45,063 nt of DNA from Gammaproteobacteria bacterium (GCA_030038755.1 JASHSK010000270.1:1-45063); one strand, 5' to 3'; positions 31,241 through 40,311 are shown, counted from the first letter of the stretch. Program-made: numbers and translations. The notes: generated by a model not told the origin, from the letters alone.

Positions 31241-33136
31241 ATGATACGCATGCTGGCAGCGCTGCTGTGCGCTACGGGATACCTGTCGATGACCTGCGCC
31301 GCGCCGGCACGCGCGGCCGAACCCGACCCGACAGCCACGGAAGCCTCCCATCTGGACCAGCTGCTGCGGCCCTCCGGCGTTGACCGGGTCACATTGTCGC
31401 CCTCGGGCACCCGCGTGGCGCTGCTGATCAAGGGTCGCGACAGCGACAGCGATCTGCTGGTGCTCGAGCGACGGGGCAACGAGATCCAGACGCTGCTGGG
31501 CACGCACCTGGGTCCGAAACAGGCGATCGCGTCCTTCACGTGGCTGTCGGATAATTTTCTCGCGGTCTATTTCGCGAGCCCCGACGCGCAGTTCGCGCAA
31601 TTCGCGATTGCCAATATCGACCGGCACAGCCTCGAACCGCAGGACCCCTTGACCGTGATCGTCAAGACATCCTGGGGTGATGCGGATCACATCCTGCTGT
31701 CCGAGACCGGCGGCAATTGCCGCAACACCACGGGAGGACGCTGCCTGGTCAGCTTCGATCTGCCGGGCGGAACGAGCACTCGAATCTCCGACGCCATCGG
31801 GGTGGCTACGGCATTCTTCGCGGTCTCACCCACCGAGATCTATGCGGTCGCGCGCGACGGTCATGGCATGCCGCACGAGTTCAGACTGGAAATCGGCTCG
31901 GGGCGGTGGGAAGAAATCGGGCGCGGCACCGTGGCGCAACGGCGCTCGGAACTGCAGGCCCAGGCGCGGAACGAGAACCAGCAGCCGATTCCCCAGCCGT
32001 TGATGCAGCGGGTGACACAAGCCGGAATGCCCGGAGCCAGACCCGTATGGACTGAACCGGACCACAAGCTGGTGGGATTGATAGGACGCGCTCCGCAGCG
32101 CGCCTTCGTGGCGCTCGATTCGCGCCTGGATGGGCTGCAGGCGCTGCTCGAGCAGCAATTCCCTGATGAGCGCGTGCAGATCAGCGGACTCAATCCGGCC
32201 CTGACGCAGGGGATGGTGCAGGTTCAGGGCCCGGACCGGCCCCCGGTGTACCTGTTCTTCACCGACTCCGGCAGCCTGACCGAATACGCGCAGCTCGAGC
32301 CGACACTGAACCCCGCGATGCTCGGCCGGACACACATCGAGCGCAGCTGGGCCGATGGCATGCCGCTCTCCGTGACGCTGCCGCCGGCGGGTGTGACGCC
32401 GATCGGGGTGCTCGTGCAGCCGCTCGCCGCACCCCTGGCCGGAGCGGAGGACCCGCTCGAGCGCTATGACGGGCTCAGCCAGGCATTCGCGCAGGCGGGG
32501 ATCACCGTCGTGCGTGCGCTCGCATCGATGCCAGGAACCTTCCCGAGTAACGCCGCCGGTGGGGAGTGGCGGCAGGCCGAGGCCGCGCGCTTCCAGCAGG
32601 TGCTCTCCCATGTGCGCACGGACCTGGCGGCCGGCAAACCCATATGCCTGTACGGCGCCGGTGACGACGGCGCGCTGGCGCTGGCGTGGTCGGGACTGGC
32701 ACCGGTGGATTGCACGGTCGCGATCGGCGCCCGGGTCGATCCACAGGCCGTCAGCCGACCGATCCAGTTGGTCGGACTGCGGAGCATCGTCACGGTGAAT
32801 CCGAGCGCTGAGCTGCTGCATCGCGAGCTGCCCGCGCTCTATGGCCTGCCCGGCAGCGATCAGCTGGCCGACCCGGTGCAGTGGGTGCCGCAACTGCCCT
32901 CGCGCGTGATGCTGGGCTACGACATGCTGCCGCGCGTCCAGCAGGAGTACGCCAGCGAATCCGCCGCATTGCGTGCGGCTATCCGCAGGGCCGGCAAGAA
33001 CCTGACGTACTACGCCGACGACAGCGTGCAGCCGGACGACATCCAGTCACGCGATCGGCTGCTGGGCGCCGTGGTCGACTACGTCCGCCAGAGCCTGACG
33101 AGCGGCGCGGCAGCTCCGACGACCGCGGCGCGCTGA
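31241..33136 (+). CDS. Secreted S9 (prolyl-oligopeptidase)-like protein lacking the catalytic serine
   Basis: 631 residues from ATG 31241, with AGGGAGG 9 bases upstream. A signal peptide (MIRMLAALLCATGYLSMTCAAPARA) precedes a beta-propeller-like part (about residues 35-380: VDRVTLSPSGTRVALLIKG, FTWLSDNFLAVYF, LVSFDLPGGTSTRISDA) and an alpha/beta-hydrolase-like part (about 385-620: ERYDGLSQAFAQAGITVVRAL, KPICLYGAGDDGALALAW). In active S9 enzymes the last motif is YG-x-S-x-GG; here it is YGAGDDG, so the nucleophile position (residue 474) is Gly. The usual terminal Glu-x-His-Gly is replaced by NLTYYADDSV. The protein is therefore predicted to be inactive as a serine peptidase and could be a binding or regulatory pseudoenzyme. 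Reading frame and codon use look healthy. Confidence 0.85.
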   Translation: MIRMLAALLCATGYLSMTCAAPARAAEPDPTATEASHLDQLLRPSGVDRVTLSPSGTRVALLIKGRDSDSDLLVLERRGNEIQTLLGTHLGPKQAIASFTWLSDNFLAVYFASPDAQFAQFAIANIDRHSLEPQDPLTVIVKTSWGDADHILLSETGGNCRNTTGGRCLVSFDLPGGTSTRISDAIGVATAFFAVSPTEIYAVARDGHGMPHEFRLEIGSGRWEEIGRGTVAQRRSELQAQARNENQQPIPQPLMQRVTQAGMPGARPVWTEPDHKLVGLIGRAPQRAFVALDSRLDGLQALLEQQFPDERVQISGLNPALTQGMVQVQGPDRPPVYLFFTDSGSLTEYAQLEPTLNPAMLGRTHIERSWADGMPLSVTLPPAGVTPIGVLVQPLAAPLAGAEDPLERYDGLSQAFAQAGITVVRALASMPGTFPSNAAGGEWRQAEAARFQQVLSHVRTDLAAGKPICLYGAGDDGALALAWSGLAPVDCTVAIGARVDPQAVSRPIQLVGLRSIVTVNPSAELLHRELPALYGLPGSDQLADPVQWVPQLPSRVMLGYDMLPRVQQEYASESAALRAAIRRAGKNLTYYADDSVQPDDIQSRDRLLGAVVDYVRQSLTSGAAAPTTAAR

Positions 33137-33180
33137 CGGGGCGCGCTGACGGGGCGCGCCGATCGACCGCGGCGCGCTAG
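33124..33180 (+). repeat. 13-bp tandem repeat array around the S9-like stop codon
   Basis: Three units of 13 bp at 33124-33136, 33137-33149 and 33150-33162 (CGGGGCGCGCTGA type), then a related copy at 33168-33180 after 5 bases. The TGA of the gene (33134-33136) is the end of unit 1. TGA recurs in unit 2. Confidence 0.85.
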
Positions 33181-33218
33181 ACTACTCGCGGCGCGACCGG
33201 CGCCGCAGGAACGGGAAT

Positions 33219-33485
33219 ATGGCAACCGGATGGGCCGCTGAAGGCGCGGTACAGGATCAGATCGACGCGACGGTGAACGACGGCGTCCAGCGCGCGCAGA
33301 GCCGCCTGCCGCAGGGTCCGGGCGCCACGCATTGCCTGCATTGCGGCGCCGAGATCCCCGAGGCGCGGCGCCTCGCCGTCCCCGGCGTGCGCCTGTGCCT
33401 CGACTGTCAGGCGGCCGACGACCGCGCGGTCGGCACGTTCAGCGGCTACAACCGCCGCGGCAGCAAGGACAGTCAGCTGCGCTGA
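33219..33485 (+). CDS. Short DksA/TraR-type zinc-finger protein
   Basis: 88 residues from ATG 33219 with AGGAACGGGA upstream. The N-terminal part is a short helix (AAEGAVQDQIDATVNDGVQRAQSRL), and the zinc finger uses C39, C42, C60 and C63 in THCLHCGAEIPEARRLAVPGVRLCLDCQ, the TraR/DksA C4 pattern. It lacks the long coiled-coil that carries the DksA tip aspartates, so it resembles the short TraR/YbiI group. These bind the RNA polymerase secondary channel and may modulate transcription with or without ppGpp; a direct role here is inferred. Its last 13 bases overlap the 3' end of the converging YkoP-like gene. Confidence 0.9.
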   Translation: MATGWAAEGAVQDQIDATVNDGVQRAQSRLPQGPGATHCLHCGAEIPEARRLAVPGVRLCLDCQAADDRAVGTFSGYNRRGSKDSQLR

Positions 33486-34111
33486 TTTGCGTGCCGGACC
33501 TGGCCCCCGTAACGCGTGTCGAGCGCGCTGCGCGACAGATAAACACGGCTCCTGTAGCGGCGCAGGGCGCGGCGCACGGATGCCGGGTTGGTCGCCAGCA
33601 CCAGCAGCAGTACCAGGATGGTGTCGCCGATCCGACGCAGCGCCCCGCGAGAGTCGGGCTCGGGATGCGCGACCTCCTCGAAGCCATAGTGGGCGATGAT
33701 CCGCCTGAAGCGCTCGGTCTGCCTGGGGGTCGCCAGGCACATCTCCCCGTACAGCACGCGCGCGCCGGCCAGATCCGGTCGGCGCGACAGGTAGAACGCC
33801 AGTTCCGCGAGGGAATTATCCACGGCACGGCTGACCTGGCGCGCCCATCCCATCGTCGGACCGCCACGTCCCATGCGCGGCAGGTGCTCGTTCCAGAAGT
33901 GCAGCTTGATCAGCGGATCGCCGGGTTGCACGCGAGTGCCATCGCCGAGTACCAGCCGCCGCTCGGCGGTGACCGGCTGGATGCGGAACACGCACTCCGG
34001 GCGGGTAGAGAACTCGAAGCTGCCCTGGCGACGACGCAGGCGCCGATCGAGCGCGTACACCGCCTGGCTTACCCACGAGGTCGTGCGCTTCTCGCTCAAT
34101 TCCAGGTTCAC
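33473..34111 (-). CDS. YkoP-like protein of unknown function
   Basis: 212 residues from GTG 34111, preceded by GGAGG at a 6-base spacing; the same frame is open to 34147 but has no better start. Sequence features are SQAVYALDRRLRRRQGSFEFS, CVFRIQPVTAERRLVLGDGTRVQPGDPLIKLHFWNEHLP, AFYLSRRPDLAGARVLYGEM and a hydrophobic segment near the end (IGDTILVLLLVLATNP). The DGT-x-(V/I)-x-x-GDP-x-(I/L)-x-LHFWNE block is the landmark of the YkoP-like family, found beside glycosyltransferases in Bacillus and proteobacteria; its function is not known to me. It lies 39 bases after the AI-2E-type permease gene, in the same leftward operon as the glycosyltransferase. Confidence 0.8.
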   Translation of the reverse strand: MNLELSEKRTTSWVSQAVYALDRRLRRRQGSFEFSTRPECVFRIQPVTAERRLVLGDGTRVQPGDPLIKLHFWNEHLPRMGRGGPTMGWARQVSRAVDNSLAELAFYLSRRPDLAGARVLYGEMCLATPRQTERFRRIIAHYGFEEVAHPEPDSRGALRRIGDTILVLLLVLATNPASVRRALRRYRSRVYLSRSALDTRYGGQVRHANQRS

Positions 34112-34150
34112 GGCAGACCTCCGGCGGGCGGACGTCCGACCGCACACGGC

Positions 34151-35236
34151 TCATGAAAGGTCACTTTGACCACCCTCGCAGGATTCGGCGAACTGCTCGT
34201 TGCGCAGGCCCAGAGCGACCTTGATCGCCAGCGCCACCGGCACCGCCAGGAGGATGCCGGAAATGCCCAGCAGGATGCCGCCGGACAGGAAGCAGAAGAT
34301 GACCAGTACGGGCCTGACGCGCGCGGCGCGGCCGAGCACCAGCGGACCGAAGAACTGATCGATGGAGAGGCGCAGGGCGATCGCATAGGCGATGAAAGCC
34401 AGGATCGCCGAGGCGCCCGCCGCCTGGCGGATGGCGACGAGCCCAGCCAGCACCGCCGAGGAGACGGGCCCGATCACGGGCAGCAGCTCGAGCAGCCCGG
34501 TGAGCATGGCGAGCAGCAGGGCGTGGTGCAGACCGAGGAACACGCCCAGACCGATGTAGGCGGCCGCCGAGGCATACACCACCACCAGTGCAATCCCCAC
34601 GAAGTAGCGGCGCAGGATGGGGTCGAGGCGATGCCAGAAGCGCAGCACCAGCGGGCGGCGGCCCGGGGCGATCGTCCACAGCAGGCCCTGCGAAAGACGC
34701 GGGGCGTCGAACAGCAGGTAGCCGAACACGACCCAGGTGAGTATCACCTCGAACACGGCTCCAAAGCCCGTCAGCGCCACATCGAGCATGCGGTTGCCGT
34801 TGGTGACGATGCTGGACAGACCGGCGGCCGCGCGCGCGGCGATCTGCGCCGCGTTCAGCGAGGCGCCGCCGATGTTGAAGCTGTGATTGCCCATCAGCAC
34901 CCGTATGAATCCGTCGATGACGTCACGCGGGTTGGCCGCGAGGGCGAGCAGCTCATGCGCGGCGGTCGGCACGCCGAAGTAGCCGAGCACCGCGGCGATC
35001 GCCATGAGCGTGAGCAGCACCGCGAGGGCGAACACCCAGCGCTGTACGCGCGATCGGCGTGCCAGGGTATCGATCAGCGGCGTGCACACGTAGGCCACGA
35101 TCGAGCCCAGTACGAACGGCAGCAGGATCGCGCGAATCGCGTACAGAAACCCCAGGATCGCGGCCGCCACCACGATCGAGGCGATCGCTGGTCTGGGTGG
35201 CCGCGCGGCATCGGCGTGTGGCCGCGCCGGCGTCAT
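34151..35236 (-). CDS. AI-2E-family (PerM/YdiK) permease
   Basis: 361 residues from ATG 35236, which overlaps the glycosyltransferase stop as ATGA, a coupling signal. About eight membrane helices are visible: ASIVVAAAILGFLYAIRAILLPFVLGSIVAYV and VFALAVLLTLMAIAAVLGYFG at the start, then VFEVILTWVVFGYLLF, YFVGIALVVVYASAAAYIGLGVFLG, ALLLAMLTGLLELLPVIGPVSSAVLAGLVAI and PVLVIFCFLSGGILLGISGILLAVPVALAIKV at the end. This is the AI-2E/PerM plan. Family members export autoinducer 2 or act as Na+/H+ or drug exporters, so the name says little about the substrate. The genomic link with a glycosyltransferase hints at a role in an envelope lipid or polysaccharide pathway; inference only. Confidence 0.9.
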   Translation of the reverse strand: MTPARPHADAARPPRPAIASIVVAAAILGFLYAIRAILLPFVLGSIVAYVCTPLIDTLARRSRVQRWVFALAVLLTLMAIAAVLGYFGVPTAAHELLALAANPRDVIDGFIRVLMGNHSFNIGGASLNAAQIAARAAAGLSSIVTNGNRMLDVALTGFGAVFEVILTWVVFGYLLFDAPRLSQGLLWTIAPGRRPLVLRFWHRLDPILRRYFVGIALVVVYASAAAYIGLGVFLGLHHALLLAMLTGLLELLPVIGPVSSAVLAGLVAIRQAAGASAILAFIAYAIALRLSIDQFFGPLVLGRAARVRPVLVIFCFLSGGILLGISGILLAVPVALAIKVALGLRNEQFAESCEGGQSDLS

Positions 35237-36387
35237 TGATAGACGCGGCCCTTCCAGCGCACACGGCGCATCAGGCGTGAGCGCACGCTGTCCACCGCGA
35301 TCATGCCGGCCGCCGTGTAGCTGAAGGGGAACAGCAGCCCATACCAGGGCGGAATGCGAAAATGCGCCGCGCCGGCAATATGCATCGCAAAGATGGCGGC
35401 GGAGCCGAGGCCCGCCGGTACCAGCGCCACACAGGCTTCGGAGGTGCCGCCGGCGCAGCCGGCGATATCCAGCGCCGGCAGCCCCAGCGCCGCCCAGGCG
35501 CTCGCAACCGCCACCACCGCCAACACGATGGTGCGTGCCGGCCCTCCAAGCATGTGCGATAGATTCTTGGCAATGCCCGGCCAGAGTGTCTGCCAGCCGG
35601 TGTACATGCGCGTGGACAGCATCAGGCTGGCATCCTTCAGCAGCACGCGGTAACCGCGGCGCTTGAGCAGCCGCGCGATCTCGAGGTCCTCGCAGATCGC
35701 GGTGCTCACGGCCGCATGGCCCCCCACGTCCTCGTAGGCCTGGCGACGCATCAGCATGAACTGGCCGGTGGCGACCACATCCTGGCTGTCCGGGGCCTGC
35801 ACCTTGGCGAGGTCCTGACAGAAGGCGAGCAGGTAGAGGCCGCAGGGAATGACCAGACGCTCGGCGAGGGTGTGCAGCTCGTGACGCGGTGAGCAGCTGA
35901 GCAGGTCGATCCTGCCGGCGCCGGCCGCCTCCACCGCGCTGCTCATGAGCAGCGGGTCGGCGCGCATGTCGGCATCCAGGAAACACAGCCAGTCGATGTC
36001 CCGGGGCACCGCACTCGCGCCGGTCCAGCACGCGTGGGTCTTCCCCTTCCACGCCGGCGGCAGGGGCGCAGTGCGCATGAACTTCACGCGCGGGTTCTGC
36101 GCCGCCAGCGCGGTCACGACTTCCGGAGTGCCGTCGCTGGACTCGTCATCGACGACCAGCACCTGCAACCGCTCGGGAGGGTACTGCTGGCGCAGCAGCG
36201 ACTGCACGCACGGGCCCACGTTATCGCGCTCGTCACGCACCGGGACGATCACGGCGACGGACGGGTGGCTGGGCCGTGGTTTGGTCGCGCCGAGGGCAAC
36301 GCGATCAAATAGCTGCCGCTGCCGATACGCCCGGCCCAGCAGCCAGACGATCAGCACGAACCACACGCCAGAGAGGATGAGTTCCAT
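35233..36387 (-). CDS. Family 2 glycosyltransferase, HpnB/CrtQ-like
   Basis: 384 residues from ATG 36387; the ribosome-binding site is weak. One N-terminal helix (LILSGVWFVLIVWLLG) precedes a GT-A domain: SVAVIVPVRDERDNVGPCVQSLLRQQYP, VLVVDDESSDGTPEVV, WKGKTHACWTGAS, WLCFLDADMRADP (the DxD) and the ICEDLEIARLLKRRGY block that holds the catalytic acid of ED. The C-terminal 110 residues form about three or four helices (TIVLAVVAVASAWAALGL, IPPWYGLLFPFSYTAAGMIA). Length and layout match hopanoid-associated HpnB and carotenoid CrtQ transferases. No squalene-hopene cyclase or carotenoid gene is nearby, so the acceptor is unknown. It is the first of three leftward genes with the permease and YkoP-like proteins. 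Confidence 0.87.
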   Translation of the reverse strand: MELILSGVWFVLIVWLLGRAYRQRQLFDRVALGATKPRPSHPSVAVIVPVRDERDNVGPCVQSLLRQQYPPERLQVLVVDDESSDGTPEVVTALAAQNPRVKFMRTAPLPPAWKGKTHACWTGASAVPRDIDWLCFLDADMRADPLLMSSAVEAAGAGRIDLLSCSPRHELHTLAERLVIPCGLYLLAFCQDLAKVQAPDSQDVVATGQFMLMRRQAYEDVGGHAAVSTAICEDLEIARLLKRRGYRVLLKDASLMLSTRMYTGWQTLWPGIAKNLSHMLGGPARTIVLAVVAVASAWAALGLPALDIAGCAGGTSEACVALVPAGLGSAAIFAMHIAGAAHFRIPPWYGLLFPFSYTAAGMIAVDSVRSRLMRRVRWKGRVYQ

Positions 36388-36500
36388 TCAGAAATCGCAT
36401 CCCCAGGACCCAACGCGCCGTTATTGGAACACGCTCAAGGACGCAGCCGCAATCGAAGACACGCGCGACTGCGCCGATCGGGCGGGTGAAGGATGCTGAC

Positions 36501-36524
36501 CCGCGGTGGTGGCTGCAACCGCGG
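36501..36524 (-). terminator. Weak hairpin between the PAS/GGDEF gene end and the glycosyltransferase
   Basis: CCGCGGT at 36501-36507 and ACCGCGG at 36518-36524 form a 7-base stem with a 10-base loop, about 20 bases after the end of the leftward PAS/GGDEF gene. There is no U-tract, so it may be only a pause or Rho-assisted site. Confidence 0.3.
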
Positions 36525-36543
36525 TGTAGGACGGCAGGGGCCG

Positions 36544-39500
36544 CTACTGCACGGCGAGCCGGCGGCGTATGCCGGACGCGTCGCGCGAGGAGGACTGTGC
36601 GTCGGCGTCGGCCGGCGGCGGGGAGGCGCCGAAACCCTCGGCGGCCGGCCTGACCGGGTGGGCAATCAGGGGCAGTTCGGAGCGCGTGGCCGCGGGGGTG
36701 GCCGCGGGGGCGGCCGCGGGGGTGCGCAGCAGGGCGATCGGCTCGGGAGGGGCGATGAACAGGCCCTGGGCGAACTCGACGCCGAGGCGCTGCAGCTCGG
36801 CGAACACCGCCGCCGACTCTACCTTCTCGGCCACGGTGGCGATCCCCACGGCGCGCGCGGCGCGGGCGATGGCCTCGATCAGACAGCGGTCCACCGGGTC
36901 GGCCAGCACGCGCCCGGTGCACTGCCCGTCCAGCTTCAAATAATCGATGGGCAGGGTCTTGAGGTAGCGGAAGGAGGACAGTTCGCTGCCGAAGCCGGCC
37001 AGCGCGAAGCGGCAGCCGCGCGCGCGCAGCTCCCGCATGAAGTTGACCGCCTCGCTCATGCTCCGGAGCACGGCCGCCTCGGTGATCTCGAAGCACAGGC
37101 CCTGCGCCAGCGGTCCGTCCACTTCCGCGAGGACGTATTCGAGGAAATCCCGGTCGACGAGCGACGAGCCGGACAGGTTCAGCGCCAGCTGGCAGGCGGG
37201 CTGCGGCCCGTCGGGCCGCGCCTGCGTCGACTGCTCGCCCAGCACCTGCAGAGCATTCTGCAGCACCCAGCGATCGATCGCGGCGACCACGTTGTAGCGC
37301 TCGGCCGCGGGGATGAAGTTCTGCGGCAGCACCAGCTCGCCGTCATCGTCGCGCAGCCGCGTGAACAGCTCGTAGAGCGGGGGCTGGCCGCGCGGTGTCG
37401 TACCGATGGCCACGATCGGCTGGCAGAACAGCTCCAGCTGCCCCTGCTCGAGCGCCTGGGTGACACGCCCCACCCAGTACAGGTCGCGCTGGCGATCGGC
37501 ATGCAGGTGCGAGTCGTAGCGATGCACGCGGTTGCGGCCGGCGTCCTTGGCCGCGTAGCAGGCGATGTCGGCCGCGCTCAGCAGGGTCGCGATGTTCTGG
37601 CCTTCGGCGTTGATCTCCACGACTCCGATGCTCACGCCGATGCGGCTGGTGTGCTGATCCCAGTTGAAGCGGTAATCGTGGATCGCCTGGCGGATGGTCT
37701 CGGCGGTGCGCATGCCCTGCTCGGCGTCGCAGCGCTGCATGAGGATGCCGAACTCATCGCCGCCGAGGCGCGCGATGGTATCGCCGGCGCGCACGCTCGC
37801 CTGCAGCAGTCCGGTGATGTCGCGCAGCAGCCGGTCGCCGGCGCTGTGCCCACAGGCGTCGTTCACCAGCTTGAACTGGTCCAGGTCCATGTACAGCAGG
37901 GCGTGCGGCCGATGCTGCTCGTGGGCGCTGCGCAGCGCCTCGGCCAGGCGGTTATCGAACTCGCGGCGATTGATCAGACCGGTGAGTGCGTCATGACTGG
38001 CCTGGTAGGACAGGGCGCGCTTGAGGCGCCGCTCCTTGGTGACGTCACGAAAGATCACCACCGCGCCGGCGATCTGCCCGGCGCGGTCGCGGATCGGTGC
38101 GGCCGACTCCTGGATGGCGATCTCCTGGCCCTGGCGGTTGATCAGCATGCAGTGCTCGTTGGAGTGCGTAACCTGCCCGTCGCGCAGGCAACGTACCAGC
38201 GGGTTGTCCGGCTCGCTGTCCGAAACCTCGTCGTGCAGGCGCATGACGCTGCCCAGCCGCTCGCCCGCGGCCTCTTCGCCCTGCCAGCCGGTGAGCCGCT
38301 CGGCGACCGGGTTCATGTAGTCGATGCGCCCTTCCCGATCGGTGCTGATGACGGCATCCCCGATCGACTGCAGCGTCACCTGGGCACGCTCCTTCTCCGC
38401 GAACATCGCCTGCTCGGCGGCCTTGCGTGCCGTGATGTCGGCGACAGTGCCCTCGTAACCGATCAGCCGGCTGTCCGCGTCGTACAGCAGCCGCGCATTC
38501 TCCAGCACGACCAGGCTGCTGCCGTCCGCACGCCGCAGCACCGTTTCGCAGTTATGCACCACGCCCTGCGCCTGCAGGGCGCGCTCGAGCTCGGCGCGCT
38601 GCTGTGGCTCCGCGTACAGCGCGGCGATGCCCGGCAGCGCGCAGAGCTCGGCGGCCTTGCCGTAGCCGAGCATGCGCACGAAGGCGGGATTGACCTCCTG
38701 CAGCCGCCCATCCGGTGCGCAGCGGTACACCCCGTCGAGCACCCGCTCATAGAGGCTGCGGTACTTGGTCTCGCTGTCGCGCAGGGCCGCCGCGTTGTTG
38801 TGACGCTCGATGGCGATGCCGGCGAGCTGCGCGGCGTGCGCGAGCAGCTGCAGATCGTGCGGCTGCGGAACGCCCGTCACCCGCCGGTAGACGCTGACGG
38901 CGCCGAGCATGCGCCCGTTGGCCGCCTGGATCGGCACGGACCAGGCGGCCTGCAGTCCCAGCTCCAGCGCCAGCTCGCGCCGTCGCTGCCAGAACGGATC
39001 GCGCGCCACCTCCGCGACCACGACCTGGCGGCCCAGATACACGGCCGCGGCGCTCGAGCCGTTGCGCAGGTCGATGGGCATGCCCAGCTCGATTTCGCGC
39101 CAGCGCGACGGCAGCCGCTCGCCCACGACCTCCACGAAGTACTGCGCCTGCACGTCCAGACGGCCGATCGAGGCGATGAAGCTGGCGTTGACGGACTCGA
39201 TCAGCGTGGTGATGGAGCCGAGAACCGTGGACAGATCGGCATCGGCCGCGATGCGCTGGAACACGTCGCGCTCGCCCGCGGTGAGCTTCTCCGCCCGGCG
39301 ACGCGCCGCAATGTCGGTGAGACTGGCGCGCAGCAGCTCGTTCGCCCCCGGCAGGGCCATGAGACGAACTTCGGTGTCGATTTCCTCTCCGTGAGCGTTC
39401 AGGCGGGTCCACTCGAACACCTGGGGAGTGCCGGCCGCCGCGCGCGCGCACAGGTCGCGGGCCAGCTGCACCGCGGTCGCGTCGGCGGCCGCCACCTGCG

Positions 39501-40311
39501 CGCCGTCGGCGAGCGGGGAGAGCTCATCGAGCCGCTCGCGCGTCAGCGCGAAGAGGCGCAGCGCGCTGCCGTTGGCGTCGACATAGCGCCCGGTGGAACG
39601 CTCGATCACCACGATCATCTCCGGGGCGCTCTCGACCAGGGTGCGGTAGCGTGCCTCGCTGTCGCGCAGCGCGCGCTCGGTCGCCGCGCGCTCGCTGGTA
39701 TCGCGCAGGCATAGCACGTAGACGTCGCGCTGTTCGATGCGCACGCAGCTCGCCACCAGCTCGGCTGGGAATCGCCGCCCGCTCTTGTGTCGGGCGCCCA
39801 GGGTGCGCGGCTGCAGCGGCTGACCGTCCTGTCCGACCGTGAGGGTGGCGAGACCGCGCTCGATCGAGCCGTCGATGGCAAGATCAGGCAGCAGAGCGGT
39901 GATCGGCCGACCGATCACCTCCTCGCTGACGTAGCCGAAGACGCGCTCGCCGGTGGGATTGAAGACCTTGATGGCCCCGTCAGTGCCGACGGTGATGACC
40001 ACGTCCTTGATGTGATCGAGGATGGCCTGCAGGTGCGCGGCGTTCATGCCGGCCAGGCCCTCACCGAAGGCGGCGCGTGCCTCTTCGGCGATCAGCTGCA
40101 TGGAGCGCACGACGCCGCGCCGCTCCGCGTCGACCTGCTCGTAATGATCGCTGATCAGCCGGAGCAGCTGCGCCCAATCCGTGCCGGCATAGGTCGAGGC
40201 CGCCGCCAGCTGCTGCTCGAGTCGCGGATGCAGAGGCGTGACGCCCGGGTCTCCTGCAGCCGCCGGTGCTGGCAGCACACCGGCTTCGGGTGTCACGGAT
40301 GGGTGTGACAT
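36544..40311 (-). CDS. Large PAS/GAF/GGDEF/EAL protein with degenerate EAL domain
   Basis: 1255 residues, soluble. Order: two PAS domains (about 90-215 and 225-340), a GAF domain (about 360-510, AWSVPIQAANGRMLGAVSVY), two more PAS (about 520-640 and 650-770), GGDEF (about 780-935) and EAL (about 945-1190). The diguanylate cyclase motif RLGGDEF is intact (850-854), with an inhibitory-site RAGD five residues earlier, so c-di-GMP synthesis is likely. The EAL motif reads ELF (E981), which can still work, but the metal-binding DDFG motif is AGFG (A1105, G1106), so phosphodiesterase activity is probably lost and the domain may only bind c-di-GMP. The tail of 60 residues is Ala/Pro-rich. The gene stands alone between the glycosyltransferase and lipoprotein genes. 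Confidence 0.92.
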   Translation of the reverse strand: MSHPSVTPEAGVLPAPAAAGDPGVTPLHPRLEQQLAAASTYAGTDWAQLLRLISDHYEQVDAERRGVVRSMQLIAEEARAAFGEGLAGMNAAHLQAILDHIKDVVITVGTDGAIKVFNPTGERVFGYVSEEVIGRPITALLPDLAIDGSIERGLATLTVGQDGQPLQPRTLGARHKSGRRFPAELVASCVRIEQRDVYVLCLRDTSERAATERALRDSEARYRTLVESAPEMIVVIERSTGRYVDANGSALRLFALTRERLDELSPLADGAQVAAADATAVQLARDLCARAAAGTPQVFEWTRLNAHGEEIDTEVRLMALPGANELLRASLTDIAARRRAEKLTAGERDVFQRIAADADLSTVLGSITTLIESVNASFIASIGRLDVQAQYFVEVVGERLPSRWREIELGMPIDLRNGSSAAAVYLGRQVVVAEVARDPFWQRRRELALELGLQAAWSVPIQAANGRMLGAVSVYRRVTGVPQPHDLQLLAHAAQLAGIAIERHNNAAALRDSETKYRSLYERVLDGVYRCAPDGRLQEVNPAFVRMLGYGKAAELCALPGIAALYAEPQQRAELERALQAQGVVHNCETVLRRADGSSLVVLENARLLYDADSRLIGYEGTVADITARKAAEQAMFAEKERAQVTLQSIGDAVISTDREGRIDYMNPVAERLTGWQGEEAAGERLGSVMRLHDEVSDSEPDNPLVRCLRDGQVTHSNEHCMLINRQGQEIAIQESAAPIRDRAGQIAGAVVIFRDVTKERRLKRALSYQASHDALTGLINRREFDNRLAEALRSAHEQHRPHALLYMDLDQFKLVNDACGHSAGDRLLRDITGLLQASVRAGDTIARLGGDEFGILMQRCDAEQGMRTAETIRQAIHDYRFNWDQHTSRIGVSIGVVEINAEGQNIATLLSAADIACYAAKDAGRNRVHRYDSHLHADRQRDLYWVGRVTQALEQGQLELFCQPIVAIGTTPRGQPPLYELFTRLRDDDGELVLPQNFIPAAERYNVVAAIDRWVLQNALQVLGEQSTQARPDGPQPACQLALNLSGSSLVDRDFLEYVLAEVDGPLAQGLCFEITEAAVLRSMSEAVNFMRELRARGCRFALAGFGSELSSFRYLKTLPIDYLKLDGQCTGRVLADPVDRCLIEAIARAARAVGIATVAEKVESAAVFAELQRLGVEFAQGLFIAPPEPIALLRTPAAAPAATPAATRSELPLIAHPVRPAAEGFGASPPPADADAQSSSRDASGIRRRLAVQ

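Noticed and set aside
36493-39714. 1073-codon open frame on the plus strand opposite the PAS/GGDEF gene
   Set aside because: Shadow of a well-supported multi-domain protein; composition is typical of antisense translation.
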